NCBI GenBank assembly: GCA_964639245.1
Contig: CAZXCU010000024.1
Coordinates: 1 to 56,501, forward strand
Origin: SB15 sp964639245
Lineage (GTDB): Bacteria; Chloroflexota; Anaerolineae; Aggregatilineales; J027
Direction of reading: 5' to 3'
DNA: 56,501 nucleotides
The notes under the pieces are model-generated. The model saw only the letters and a program-made list of their open reading frames with translations, had not been told where the DNA came from and ran no database searches. Position numbers and translations under genes: made by a program. The stretch's first letter is position 1. The number at the start of each line of letters is the position of its first letter. Below are positions 34,178 to 43,484 of this stretch, one piece after another.

Positions 34178-35272
34178 ATGCGAAAAATCGGGTTTGATGT
34201 ACGGTTAACCTACTATCGGCAGGGTGGAATCGCTGAATATATGCGCCAGCTCACACAGGCGATGGCAGGCCTTCCTTCTCCTGATGTCTTTTACCTTCTG
34301 CATCACTTTCGCGCTCAAGAAACGCTTGCGCCTGTCCCTCATTTTCAACGGGTGAATGTGTATACCCCATGCCATCATCGGCTGGAATCGCTGGCCTTAG
34401 GGCTTGAACTGCTCCCGCGTCGCCTTGACCTCCTCCACAGCCCGGATTTTATTCCCCCGCGATTCGGGGCGGAAAAATTCATCATCACGGTTCATGACCT
34501 TGCTTTTTTGTTGTATGAAAACATCCAAACGGCGGATAGCCTGCGCTATTATGCGGGACAAATTCAACGGGCAGTCACACAGGCAGATCATATCATTGCT
34601 GTGTCGCAGACCACCAAAAATGATCTGGTGCGGTTGCTCGGCGTACTCCCCGAAAAAATCAGTGTGACATGGGAAGGTTTGCATTCTGATTTCACTGTAA
34701 TAGACAAAAAACAAAATTCATATGATTCTTATGGGGATTATCTGTTATTCGTGGGTACAATTGAACCCCGTAAGAATATTCCTAATCTCTTAGAAGGATA
34801 TGCGATTTTGAAGGGACGGGGCAAAAAACTGCCGCGTTTGCTACTGGCAGGGCAAAAAGGTTGGCTAGCTGAACCGAGTTTTGAGGCCGTCCGGCATTGG
34901 GGCTTGGAAAAAGATGTGGTGTGGCTGGATAAGGTGACTTTTCAAGAGTTGCCTGCTCTATATCGTGGTGCAAAACTGCTGGTTTACCCATCGCTGTATG
35001 AAGGTTTTGGTTTTCCACCCTTAGAAGCGATGGCCTGCGGAACACCCGTTATGACTTCGGACCGGGGCGCGTTGAAAGAAATTGCCGGGGAAGCTGCCTT
35101 GTATGTTGACCCGGATAATCCGGTTTCGATTGCGGATGGGATACAGGAGCTTTTGGAAGACACATCGTTATATGAAACATTACGGGCAAAAGGATTGCGG
35201 CATGTTCAGCAGTTCACTTGGGAGTCCACTGCCCGCCAGACATTTGCCATTTACGAAAAGGTACTTGCATGA
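34178..35272 (+). CDS. Glycosyltransferase, GT4 family (GT-B fold)
   Basis: 364 residues. Transfers a sugar from a nucleotide donor to a glycan or lipid-linked acceptor at the cytoplasmic face. The N-terminal lobe has FDVRLTYYRQGGIAEYMRQL. The C-terminal donor-binding lobe has LLFVGTIEPRKNIPNLLEGY and the EX7E region YPSLYEGFGFPPLEAMACGTP. ATG 34178 (MRKIGFD) is preferred to an in-frame TTG 9 bases upstream. It overlaps the next glycosyltransferase by ATGA. With the divergent LCP protein it suggests a cell-envelope polysaccharide, but no other polysaccharide genes are in the window. Confidence 0.93.
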   Translation: MRKIGFDVRLTYYRQGGIAEYMRQLTQAMAGLPSPDVFYLLHHFRAQETLAPVPHFQRVNVYTPCHHRLESLALGLELLPRRLDLLHSPDFIPPRFGAEKFIITVHDLAFLLYENIQTADSLRYYAGQIQRAVTQADHIIAVSQTTKNDLVRLLGVLPEKISVTWEGLHSDFTVIDKKQNSYDSYGDYLLFVGTIEPRKNIPNLLEGYAILKGRGKKLPRLLLAGQKGWLAEPSFEAVRHWGLEKDVVWLDKVTFQELPALYRGAKLLVYPSLYEGFGFPPLEAMACGTPVMTSDRGALKEIAGEAALYVDPDNPVSIADGIQELLEDTSLYETLRAKGLRHVQQFTWESTARQTFAIYEKVLA

Positions 35273-36474
35273 AAATCCTGTATCTTATTCCCGATTTTCC
35301 CTACCCGACTACGGGCGGCGGCCCATTACGGGTGATGGGGCTGGTGATGGGCGCAGCCGAAGCGGGTCATGAAGTGCATGTCCTGTCTTTTGGGACAGAA
35401 GAACAAGCCAATGCCGACAGCCCACTGCATCAGAAATGTGCCAGTGTTGAAGTGATTGAACTTCCGCAGCGCCGCACCTCGAATCGACTGAAAACGCTGT
35501 TGTTTACCCCGCAGGCAGACATGGAAACACGGCGCTGGAGTGAAACTTTTCTGGTGGCATTGGAACAAAAACTCAGCACCCTTTCGTTTGATATTGTGCA
35601 ATGCCAGAGTCTTGAAATGACCCCGTATCTATTTTATCTACGGGCGAACTGGCCTCGCTTAAAATTGGTGTATGATGCCTACAATGCCGAAGCCGAATTG
35701 CAGCGCATGGCCTACGAAACAGACCGTGCCAACCCGCAAAAACTCCCCTTAGCAATGTATTCCCGGGCGCAGTGGAAGCGGATTGATGCCCTTGAACACA
35801 AAATCGGCGCAACCGCAGACGCGATTGTGGCAGTGTCTGAAATTGACCAGAAAATTTTACAGGCCAGCGCAGGCAAAACCCCTGTCTATCTGGTGCAAAA
35901 CGGCATTTATGTGACCAATTACGTTACACCATCCACTGAACTGCTTGTATTAAAACAGCCCTCGTTAATTTTTACCGGCATCATGGATTACCGCCCGAAT
36001 GTAGACGCGGCGGTCTGGTTTGTGGAAGATATTTTGCCGCATATTCACGCCGCCCATACCTATCTGGTGGGAAATCGGCCTACTGCACAGGTCACAGCCC
36101 TTGCCGAACGCGGAAATATCACTGTCACGGGATTTGTGCGGGATGTCAAACCCTATTTGCATGGCGGGACAATTTTTGTTGTACCAATGCGGGTTGGCAG
36201 TGGCACACGGCTCAAACTGTTGCAAGCGATGGCTTCGGGTTGCGCGATTGTCTCTACCACCGTCGGGGCGGCGGGTTTGAACGTCAAACATGGGGAACAC
36301 CTGCTGTTGGCAGACGACCCACGTACTTTTGCAGAAGCGGTTAATCAGTTGTTGGAAAATCCATCGGTTTGCCGCGAATTGGGGGCAAATGCCCAAGCCT
36401 ATGTGCGTGAAAAATTCGATTGGTCGGTGATTGTTCCGCGTTTACTCGCCGTCTATGACCGCTTAACCCTTTAG
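35269..36474 (+). CDS. Glycosyltransferase, GT4-like family
   Basis: 401 residues, GT-B fold. The N-terminus MKILYLIPDFPYPTTGGGP has the acceptor-lobe glycine loop. The C-terminal lobe has LIFTGIMDYRPNVDAAVWFV and VVPMRVGSGTRLKLLQAMASG, a variant of the EX7E donor site of the type found in sugar transferases of exopolysaccharide clusters. The start overlaps the previous stop by ATGA, so the pair is translationally coupled. It ends in the terminator at 36520. Donor and acceptor are unknown. Confidence 0.93.
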   Translation: MKILYLIPDFPYPTTGGGPLRVMGLVMGAAEAGHEVHVLSFGTEEQANADSPLHQKCASVEVIELPQRRTSNRLKTLLFTPQADMETRRWSETFLVALEQKLSTLSFDIVQCQSLEMTPYLFYLRANWPRLKLVYDAYNAEAELQRMAYETDRANPQKLPLAMYSRAQWKRIDALEHKIGATADAIVAVSEIDQKILQASAGKTPVYLVQNGIYVTNYVTPSTELLVLKQPSLIFTGIMDYRPNVDAAVWFVEDILPHIHAAHTYLVGNRPTAQVTALAERGNITVTGFVRDVKPYLHGGTIFVVPMRVGSGTRLKLLQAMASGCAIVSTTVGAAGLNVKHGEHLLLADDPRTFAEAVNQLLENPSVCRELGANAQAYVREKFDWSVIVPRLLAVYDRLTL

Positions 36475-36519
36475 GATGAAGAATTCGCAGCAGATTTATG
36501 CCGATACCAACATTTTTAA

Positions 36520-36546
36520 GGGCGTTGTTTCAAACGCCCGTTTTTT
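36520..36546 (+). terminator. Intrinsic terminator of the glycosyltransferase operon
   Basis: GGGCGTT (36520-36526) pairs with AACGCCC (36533-36539), followed by GTTTTTT. It overlaps the stop of the convergent uracil-DNA glycosylase gene. Confidence 0.85.
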
Positions 36547-37141
36547 AGATAAATTGCTTGAGTACCTGAAAATCTTGCATAAGCGTTTCTTTTTGCGACT
36601 GGGTATACAGCGCCACCGCCGGATGAAACAAAGGCAAGACATGAATTGCCCCGTAGGATGCCTGGGCGTGAATCGTTTTGCCATGCAGCACACTAATTTT
36701 TTGTGTTTTTTCCGGTGCGTCGAACAGCTTTAAGATAAATTCCATTGAAAATCGCCCCAGGGTGGCAATCACTTTGGGTTGAATGATGTTGATTTGCTGG
36801 ACTAAAAACGGCGAATACAGCGCGATTTCAGCCGTGCTTGGGTCACGGTTGTCCGGCGGACGGTCTTTGACAATGTTGGTGATGTAGACATCTTCCCGTT
36901 TGAGTGAAATAGACTCCAGCATTTTGTCCAGAAATTTGCCGGATGCGCCCACAAAGGGTTGGCCTTTTTCCGCTTCATTTTTGCCCGGCGCTTCCCCGAT
37001 GAACATGATGTTGGCATCGTGGTTGCCCATCCCCAATACAGGATAATAATTGTTGGCCTTGCGGTATTCATACAGGGGTGATTCGGTCAGATTCCAGACG
37101 GCATCCCGAATCGCTTTGAGTTGTTCGGTTTTGTCGGACAT
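36545..37141 (-). CDS. Family-4-like uracil-DNA glycosylase without any cysteine
   Basis: Removes uracil from DNA as the first step of base excision repair. 198 residues. The family-4 motifs are clear: GEAPG (49-53) with NEAEKGQPFVG after it, VYITNIVKDRPPDNRDP (86-101), and HPA with His173. The four cysteines that bind the 4Fe-4S cluster in known family-4 enzymes are all missing: their positions read Leu18, Ser21, Asp93 and Tyr109, and the protein has no Cys at all. ATG 37141 follows AAGGAA. It lies downstream of the kinase on the same strand, separated by a hairpin. The fold and active site look intact, so it is likely functional without the cluster. Confidence 0.88.
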   Translation of the reverse strand: MSDKTEQLKAIRDAVWNLTESPLYEYRKANNYYPVLGMGNHDANIMFIGEAPGKNEAEKGQPFVGASGKFLDKMLESISLKREDVYITNIVKDRPPDNRDPSTAEIALYSPFLVQQINIIQPKVIATLGRFSMEFILKLFDAPEKTQKISVLHGKTIHAQASYGAIHVLPLFHPAVALYTQSQKETLMQDFQVLKQFI

Positions 37142-37173
37142 GCACGTTTATTCCTTATCTTGATTGTGTTTGA

Positions 37174-37203
37174 GGGGAAGGGCAGATTTGTTATGCCCTC
37201 CCC
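37174..37203 (-). terminator. Hairpin between kinase and uracil-DNA glycosylase genes
   Basis: GGGGAAGGGCA (37174-37184) pairs with TGCCCTCCCC (37194-37203) with one bulged A. It stands 14 bases after the kinase stop; no T-run follows on the minus strand, so it may reduce rather than stop read-through. Confidence 0.5.
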
Positions 37204-37217
37204 GAAATGAAAAACGT

Positions 37218-40200
37218 TTATTCGTTGACAGACGTATCACGGAAAATTAAATCATCAAACTGGGCGGTGGTGTTCGGTTCAACCCCAATCGCCAGTGTCC
37301 CACCGAGCAATTCTACGCCGCGAACGGCAGTTAGCAAACGACCATCGGCAAAAAAGGCTATCTGGTCATCCAGTGTTACGACGATAATTTGAATCCAGCC
37401 ATCGTCATTCACCTCCAGCACTTCCTGATAAAACGGTGTGCGGTTGGTCTGTGTTTCCGGTGAAATTCTGACCAGAATATTGCCGATTTCGTCTTTGACC
37501 AACGACAAGCGATATTGGAATAACCCGCCGGACGCATTCGGGGTCGAACGAATCCCCAACCATGCCTCCGAGCCAGAAGGTGATTCTTCGGGAATACGGA
37601 TGTCAATTTTAATGTACAAATCACTGGAATCGCGGTAGTTGGCACGGTCTTCGCCAAACCCGAAGACATTGCGGGTGCTGTCAATTTCGGGGCGAATCCG
37701 GCGAAACACGGACAAATCAGTCGCGGTCAAAATGTAGTAGCGACGATGCGTGGCGTTAAAATCGACGTTCTCATCAATGAAATGTTCCCCCGGATCGCCT
37801 TCCCACCAGCCGTCAGTACGGAATTTGTCGGTGAAGTCATCATCCCAGTCCCAGCGCAGAGGTCGTTCCACACGAGTACGCAGGGTTTCCAGAATCTCAA
37901 AGGCAAAACGCGCATCGGCGGTGCTGGAAAGTTCTGTTTCCGCAATCAGGAAATCGTCAATGCGGAGTCCATCGCCTTCATCGGTTTTAAAGCGCACCGT
38001 ACCGGAGGGGGAAAGACCCGGCAACTCTTCTTCCAAAATAATATCACCTTCGTCATACACCGTGAGGCGTTCCCCGATGAGCGTAATGACAAATTCCTTA
38101 TAGCGGGCGCGGGCATAATAATTGCGGAGGGTGGTTGTCCAGACGACTTCTTGATTGGCATTGTATTGAGTCAAAACGACATTCCCCGCGTCCCAATCCA
38201 TGCCCAGCGAACCCTGCGGCGATTCCCGCACGAACATCTGGAAACTCACGGATGTATTATTCAACCGTGCGTAGAGAATGAAATTTTGCATGGGCGGCAA
38301 AATCGGACTGACTTCGGCTGCCCCTTCCATTTGCAAGACTTGACTATTGCCATCCACCATCAGATTAACATTTTGCTGGCTGGAACGCTCCCATGTGGTT
38401 GGGAAGGTCGAAGTTTCAAAATGTTCGCTGGCGGTTTCGGGCAGTTGGACGATGAAATCATCCCACCCAACTTCCTGTCTGTCGGAAAAGGTTTGTAACA
38501 AAATTGCGCCGGGGGGGAGTGGCACTTCGCGGTCATCTTCATTAATGACCAACTTCTTTTCCTGATAAACGAAGGTACGCGACCCTTCCGCCCAGATGGT
38601 AAATTCATACCAGCGCCCCGCCAGAATTTCGGCTGTTCCGCGCACCCGTCCGATTTCGCGCTCTGTGCCACGATTTGGCGTTGCGCCCGGTTGCCCACGT
38701 TTTAAAACCAATGTGCCGGGGAAAATCTCGATGACATAGTAGCCATAGTTCGGGTCGAATTTGAAAATAAAGCGTCCACCACTGTTATTTTGAATCAGAT
38801 TGATTCGGAAGGAGATGAGCAAATCCTCCGCGCCGGGTTGCACCCATTGCGGCACGGCATTCCCCATGACGGTCATGGCGCTTTCCAACCCGGTTGTGCC
38901 ATAAATTGCCGTGTTGCCCCCGTCTGTGCGTTGTTGCCACTGTGACGGGTCATACTGCCAGAGGGCTAAAGTATCTTCGGCTTCCATATCCGCGATAAAA
39001 GGCAGTGTTCCCGGCGGAATGGGGGTGGCCGTCGGAATCGGCGTATCGCTTGGCAAAATTTGTTCGGTGGGGGTTGGTGTCAAGGTTGCCGTTGGCGGAA
39101 TGGTGGGAGTTGCTGTGCTGGTCAACGAAGGAGTCGCCGTAAAGGTGGCGGTGGTGGTATCTGTAGCGGTTGGACTCGCGGTATCTGTCGGTGAAGGTGT
39201 CACCGTAAAAGTCGGTGTGGCAGTAGGGGTGTCTGTGTCCGTAGGTGTTGGAGAAATCACAATAGCAATGGTATCAAAATTGCCAGACACCTCAATTTGC
39301 TGGGCGAAAATCCAACCGGTTTGCCCCAAAAATTCAACTTGATACCACAAGCCATCGGGGGTTTCGCCAATGACCAGCATTTCAACCCCTTCAACTACTG
39401 GCATCAGTTCTTGCGAATTAAAATCTGGCTCGGTAAAAATCGTCCCACGGGCAACCCGTACCTCTGCCCGCGCATCAGAAGGGGTGTCAGTGGCAGTCGG
39501 TGTATCGGTGGGGGTGTCCGTTTGGGTAGGCGTGCTGGTCAAGGTATCTGTTGGAGATGGTGTATCAGTTGGTGTATGCGTCGCTGTGTCCGTGGGAGAG
39601 GGTATTTTTGTTTCTGTAGGGGTATCCGTCGGAATTTCGGTTTCCTCTACCACCACTGTAGCCGTTTCCGTTTCGGAAATTTCCGTCGCTATTTCGGTGA
39701 TTTCGGGAGTGGATTCTGTGGCTGCAATGGTGGCTGTGCGGGTAGGGGTATCCGAAATTTCAACGGCAACTTCGGTTTTTTCGGCTGAGTCTTCTTCGCC
39801 CCCGCTAAATGCTAAAAATGCACCAATTGCAATTACTCCCAAGAGGAGCAGCAGCCCTAAGCCCATCCATAGGCCATTTCTGGAAGGCGGTTTGGCATCT
39901 TCAGAAGGCGCGATGGTGGATGTTGCGCCTGTTATGGCGGGCATACTGTCTACGCGGGTTGCTTCGTCGTCTTGGGCATAGGTTCCGGTAGTTTGGTGGT
40001 CAACCCGAATCCCGGCAATGGTTTCTTGCGCGGCTTCTTTGAGTTTAAGCGGCTGTGCGCCCCCTTTGATAAGACTCTGCAAAGCACGGGCAAGTTCGGA
40101 ACACGTCTGATACCGTTCGCTTGGCTTTTTTGCCAGCGCTTTTTGCAAAATCTGGTCTAATTCTTCGCTGGCGTTCGGGTCTATCGAACGGAGCGATGGA

Positions 40201-40874
40201 ATGGGGTCGTTGATGTGTTTGAGCAGCACCGCCATCGGGGTATCGCCCATGTAGGGCAACCGTCCGGTTAGAATTTCAAATAGCATCGTCCCCAAAGAAT
40301 AGACATCTGCCCGCCCATCAATTTCGGCGCTGAGACTTTGTTCGGGGGCCATATAACCGGGGGTTCCCACCGCCATCCCTGTTGCGGTCAGATGTTGTCC
40401 ACCTTCGGTCATGCGGGCGATACCAAAATCGGTCACAAAAATATTGCCATCGCCGTCTACCATGATATTGGAGGGCTTAATATCGCGGTGAATCACCCCC
40501 TGCCGATGAGCATAATCGAGGGCTGACCCAAGCTGCTGGTAAATGTGGGCGATGTCTTCTAAGGGTAGGCGATTTTTCTCAAGAATATCTTTGAGTGTCC
40601 CGGTGGGCAGGTAGCGCATAACAATATAGGGTGGGACATGCCGCCCATCATAATCATACACGGGCAAAATATGGGGATGTTCCAGACGCGCAATAATCTG
40701 AGCTTCACGCTGGAAACGCTCAAGGGTTGTGGGATCGCCAATGATGGCCTTGTGAATGACCTTGACCGCAACCAAGCGTCCCATCGACTCCTGCCGAGCC
40801 AGATAGACGGTTGCCATCCCGCCTGCGCCGAGTTCCTCTAAAATTTCATACGGGCCTATTTTGGTGACTGCCAT
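37218..40874 (-). CDS. Transmembrane Ser/Thr protein kinase with extracellular SH3-like and glucanase-fold domains
   Basis: 1218 residues. The PknB-type kinase domain (about 8-275) is complete: LGAGGMATVYLA (15-26), Lys38 in VAVKVIHK, HRDIKPSN (129-136), DFG (149-151), GTPGYMAPEQ. One membrane helix follows (about 335-357). Outside come a long Thr/Asp/Pro stretch of TDTPTxT repeats (about 370-470), an SH3-like domain (about 475-535, ending GQTGWIFAQQIEV), a second Thr/Pro stretch (about 540-620), and about 600 residues that look like two to three LamG/concanavalin-type beta-sandwich domains. It would sense something at the cell wall or outside and phosphorylate cytoplasmic proteins; the FHA protein at 44470 is a possible phosphopeptide reader. 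GGGGGAAG precedes the ATG by about 8 bases. Confidence 0.93.
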   Translation of the reverse strand: MAVTKIGPYEILEELGAGGMATVYLARQESMGRLVAVKVIHKAIIGDPTTLERFQREAQIIARLEHPHILPVYDYDGRHVPPYIVMRYLPTGTLKDILEKNRLPLEDIAHIYQQLGSALDYAHRQGVIHRDIKPSNIMVDGDGNIFVTDFGIARMTEGGQHLTATGMAVGTPGYMAPEQSLSAEIDGRADVYSLGTMLFEILTGRLPYMGDTPMAVLLKHINDPIPSLRSIDPNASEELDQILQKALAKKPSERYQTCSELARALQSLIKGGAQPLKLKEAAQETIAGIRVDHQTTGTYAQDDEATRVDSMPAITGATSTIAPSEDAKPPSRNGLWMGLGLLLLLGVIAIGAFLAFSGGEEDSAEKTEVAVEISDTPTRTATIAATESTPEITEIATEISETETATVVVEETEIPTDTPTETKIPSPTDTATHTPTDTPSPTDTLTSTPTQTDTPTDTPTATDTPSDARAEVRVARGTIFTEPDFNSQELMPVVEGVEMLVIGETPDGLWYQVEFLGQTGWIFAQQIEVSGNFDTIAIVISPTPTDTDTPTATPTFTVTPSPTDTASPTATDTTTATFTATPSLTSTATPTIPPTATLTPTPTEQILPSDTPIPTATPIPPGTLPFIADMEAEDTLALWQYDPSQWQQRTDGGNTAIYGTTGLESAMTVMGNAVPQWVQPGAEDLLISFRINLIQNNSGGRFIFKFDPNYGYYVIEIFPGTLVLKRGQPGATPNRGTEREIGRVRGTAEILAGRWYEFTIWAEGSRTFVYQEKKLVINEDDREVPLPPGAILLQTFSDRQEVGWDDFIVQLPETASEHFETSTFPTTWERSSQQNVNLMVDGNSQVLQMEGAAEVSPILPPMQNFILYARLNNTSVSFQMFVRESPQGSLGMDWDAGNVVLTQYNANQEVVWTTTLRNYYARARYKEFVITLIGERLTVYDEGDIILEEELPGLSPSGTVRFKTDEGDGLRIDDFLIAETELSSTADARFAFEILETLRTRVERPLRWDWDDDFTDKFRTDGWWEGDPGEHFIDENVDFNATHRRYYILTATDLSVFRRIRPEIDSTRNVFGFGEDRANYRDSSDLYIKIDIRIPEESPSGSEAWLGIRSTPNASGGLFQYRLSLVKDEIGNILVRISPETQTNRTPFYQEVLEVNDDGWIQIIVVTLDDQIAFFADGRLLTAVRGVELLGGTLAIGVEPNTTAQFDDLIFRDTSVNE

Positions 40875-40929
40875 AAAATTTTTCTTCCCCCAAATAGGAC
40901 TCCCAGTTTAACACACGTTCTGTTTAGGC

Positions 40930-40935
40930 TACAAT
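40930..40935 (+). promoter_or_regulatory. -10 box of the MBOAT operon, probably leaderless
   Basis: TACAAT ends 9 bases before ATG 40945; no Shine-Dalgarno sequence is present. No clear -35 box. Confidence 0.45.
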
Positions 40936-40944
40936 CAACTGCCT

Positions 40945-42354
40945 ATGGAAATTACCCAGATTCTTATTGTCGGTGGAGTCAGTGCGGCGATTGGGAAATT
41001 TGTTCCCTTGCATGGGCGAATGCCTGTGCTGGTCACCCTGAGCATCGCTGCCTTGTTTTGGTTACAACCAACTTCCCCTGTAGGAACCCTACGCTGGTTG
41101 TTCCCCTTTTTAACCTTGCTGCTGGTCGGAGCAGGATGGTGGGTGACACTGCCACCTGAAAAAGCCACAGAATCCCCCAAACAAAACAGCCGTTTGCTTG
41201 GTCTGCTATTGCTGGGTTGTCTTGTCGGGATGGTGATTTCATCCCCCGATGATTTGCCAGAGATAACACGGATTTTAGCGATTGGCATGTTGGGCAGCGT
41301 AACAGTCATTGGTTTAAGGCAATACACACAGGGCGACTTGGTTTTTCGTAAACAGCTTGCCCTGCTGTTGGTTGCGCTACTGATCGCAATTCTCCTGATT
41401 TTAAAAACCCCCGGTCTGGTGCGATTTTTAAGTGCATCCAGCCGTTATGCAGTCGGACTAGACACACTGACTGCCAGCATCAGTGATATTCAATGGTTGG
41501 GCATCTCCTATATTGTCTTTCGGTTGATGGCAATGCTGCTCGATTTTCGGAATGACCGCTTGCCAGCCATGAATTTTCAGGAAACCTTGCTGTATGTGAT
41601 TTTTCCTGCCGCGTTGCCTGCTGGCCCAATTGACCAAGCCCAACGTTTTGTCGGGGATGTACACGCCACCCATGAACTGACCGCCGAACGCATGGTCGCG
41701 GCAGGTCGCCGCATCACCATGGGGCTGTTCAAAAAATTTGTGGTGGCGGACAGTCTCGCACTGGTCGCTCTTTCTACCCAGACTGCCGAAGATGCGCGTT
41801 CGATGGGGGCTGCATGGCTGATTGCCTATCTTTATGCGTTCCAGATTTTTTATGATTTTAGCGGCTATACGGATATTGCGATTGGCTTAGGGAAATTGGT
41901 CGGCTTTGATTTGCCAGAAAATTTTGACCGTCCCTATCTGCGGCAAAATCTAGCCCAGTTCTGGCAAAACTGGCATATGACGCTGACCCGCTGGTTTAGA
42001 ACCTATTTTTTTGTGCCGTTCACGCGGGCGCTGCTGCGGCGCAAGCTCCCTGTTTCCGATTATTTTCTGGCGCAGTTGGCAACCATGACTCTGATTGGTT
42101 TGTGGCATGGGGTCACGGGTAATTTCGTGCTGTGGGGGTTGTGGCACGCGGTAGGGCTGTATATCCACAAACAAATTTCAGACCGTACCCGTCCATGGCA
42201 TTTGCGGCAGCGTCAGAAAAAATGGGCCAATCAGTTGATGTATGCCAGTGGTGTTTTCGCAACTTTTCATTTTGTGGTGGTCGGGTGGGTGTTTTTTGCT
42301 CTGCCAGAACCATCACAAAGTTTTGAATTTTTACAGAAATTGTTTGGCCTATGA
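40945..42354 (+). CDS. MBOAT-family membrane O-acyltransferase (AlgI-like)
   Basis: 469 residues with about ten membrane helices. The MBOAT region has LPAGPIDQAQRFVGD, YAFQIFYDFSGYTDIAIG, LPENFDRPYLRQNLAQFWQNWHMTLTRWFR, and the catalytic His region LIGLWHGVTGNFVLWGLWH. Such proteins move acyl groups across the membrane and, with an SGNH-type partner, acetylate or acylate extracellular polysaccharides. The next gene overlaps its stop by ATGA and encodes an SGNH-like protein, giving exactly this pairing. The acceptor glycan is unknown. Confidence 0.93.
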   Translation: MEITQILIVGGVSAAIGKFVPLHGRMPVLVTLSIAALFWLQPTSPVGTLRWLFPFLTLLLVGAGWWVTLPPEKATESPKQNSRLLGLLLLGCLVGMVISSPDDLPEITRILAIGMLGSVTVIGLRQYTQGDLVFRKQLALLLVALLIAILLILKTPGLVRFLSASSRYAVGLDTLTASISDIQWLGISYIVFRLMAMLLDFRNDRLPAMNFQETLLYVIFPAALPAGPIDQAQRFVGDVHATHELTAERMVAAGRRITMGLFKKFVVADSLALVALSTQTAEDARSMGAAWLIAYLYAFQIFYDFSGYTDIAIGLGKLVGFDLPENFDRPYLRQNLAQFWQNWHMTLTRWFRTYFFVPFTRALLRRKLPVSDYFLAQLATMTLIGLWHGVTGNFVLWGLWHAVGLYIHKQISDRTRPWHLRQRQKKWANQLMYASGVFATFHFVVVGWVFFALPEPSQSFEFLQKLFGL

Positions 42355-43484
42355 TGCGGTGGTCATTTGTGATTCGTGTGGTAGTTAAGGCTGCTTTATT
42401 GTTTGGGCTGGTGAACATGACATATGCGCTGACCAATCCCCTGCCCATGATGCAAAAATTGTCGGTTTATAACACCCTCATTCCCGGACGCGCCCGCCTG
42501 CCCTTTAGCGAAAATCCTGACGAGTCCTACAACGTGACGATTTTACGCAGAGAAGGGATGTTTGCTTCACATGAGTTGAGTGGGGCGAAAAAAGCGGCTG
42601 ATGAATATTGGGTTTTTCTGGTGGGCGATTCGTCGGTGTGGGGCTGGCTTTTGGATGACGATGACACCTACAGCGCATGTTTGAATCGGGCCAATTTAAA
42701 AACCGCCGATGGGAAAAAAATCCGCGTGTTCAATCTGGGCTATCCGGTGTTGGATGTCACCAAAGATTTTTTGATTCTGGAGTACAGCCTGCGCTATCAG
42801 CCCGATATGGTGGTGTGGCCTATCACGTTAGCCTCCCTCTACATCCATGAACAATTAACACACGATGTTGTTCGCGCTCATCCCGATGAAATCCGTCAAT
42901 GGATTGAACGCTATGGGTGGGCATTGAATCCCGATGAGTTGCCGGATGCACCAACATTTTTTGAGCAAACCTTGGTGGGAGAACGAAAACCCCTCGCCGA
43001 TTGGCTGCGTTTTCAATTTTATGGCTTGGGCTGGCTAGCAAGTGATCTCGATTTCCGTAACCCGGACTTTTTTCATCCAGTGCAGGTTAATTTGTACGAT
43101 GGCGAATTGATGCTGGATGGGCGTGAACGGCAAACATGGCAGCGCGATGATTTTTCGTTTGATGTGCTAACAACCGGGGTTGAAGTGGCCGAAAACGCTG
43201 GCGCAGAAGTATTTATCTTCAATGCACCGATGTTTGTGAGCAACGGAGTCAACAGCGACAAACGCTATAATTTTTACTATCCGCGCTGGGCTTATGATGG
43301 CTACCGTCCCTTAATTGCCCAAATCGCGCAACAAGCAGGCTGGCAGTATGCCGATTATTGGGATGCGATTCCTAATGAAGCATTTACCGACAGCAGTTTT
43401 CATGCCACCCCTACCGCTACCTGTGATTTTGCCCAGCTTATCGGGACGGAAATTTTAAAGTATGCTGCCGACTCATCACAATAA
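42351..43484 (+). CDS. SGNH-hydrolase-like protein, probable acyltransferase partner
   Basis: 377 residues. A membrane anchor (about 8-27) is followed by an extracellular domain with VGDSSVWGW (91-99), the nucleophile block of SGNH enzymes, VFNLGYPVLD (the Gly/Asn block), VVWPITLAS, and a C-terminal DSSFHATP with Asp347 and His351 as likely triad partners. This is the AlgJ/AlgX/DltD type of arrangement in which an MBOAT protein hands acyl groups to an SGNH enzyme. It is coupled to the MBOAT gene by a 4-base overlap and overlaps the next gene by 23 bases. The name of the modified polymer cannot be given. Confidence 0.8.
   Translation: MMRWSFVIRVVVKAALLFGLVNMTYALTNPLPMMQKLSVYNTLIPGRARLPFSENPDESYNVTILRREGMFASHELSGAKKAADEYWVFLVGDSSVWGWLLDDDDTYSACLNRANLKTADGKKIRVFNLGYPVLDVTKDFLILEYSLRYQPDMVVWPITLASLYIHEQLTHDVVRAHPDEIRQWIERYGWALNPDELPDAPTFFEQTLVGERKPLADWLRFQFYGLGWLASDLDFRNPDFFHPVQVNLYDGELMLDGRERQTWQRDDFSFDVLTTGVEVAENAGAEVFIFNAPMFVSNGVNSDKRYNFYYPRWAYDGYRPLIAQIAQQAGWQYADYWDAIPNEAFTDSSFHATPTATCDFAQLIGTEILKYAADSSQ

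Noticed and set aside
39370..39981. 203-codon plus-strand frame of Val/Ser/Gly repeats
   Set aside because: Antisense to the Thr/Pro stalk of the kinase; a product of its simple repeats.
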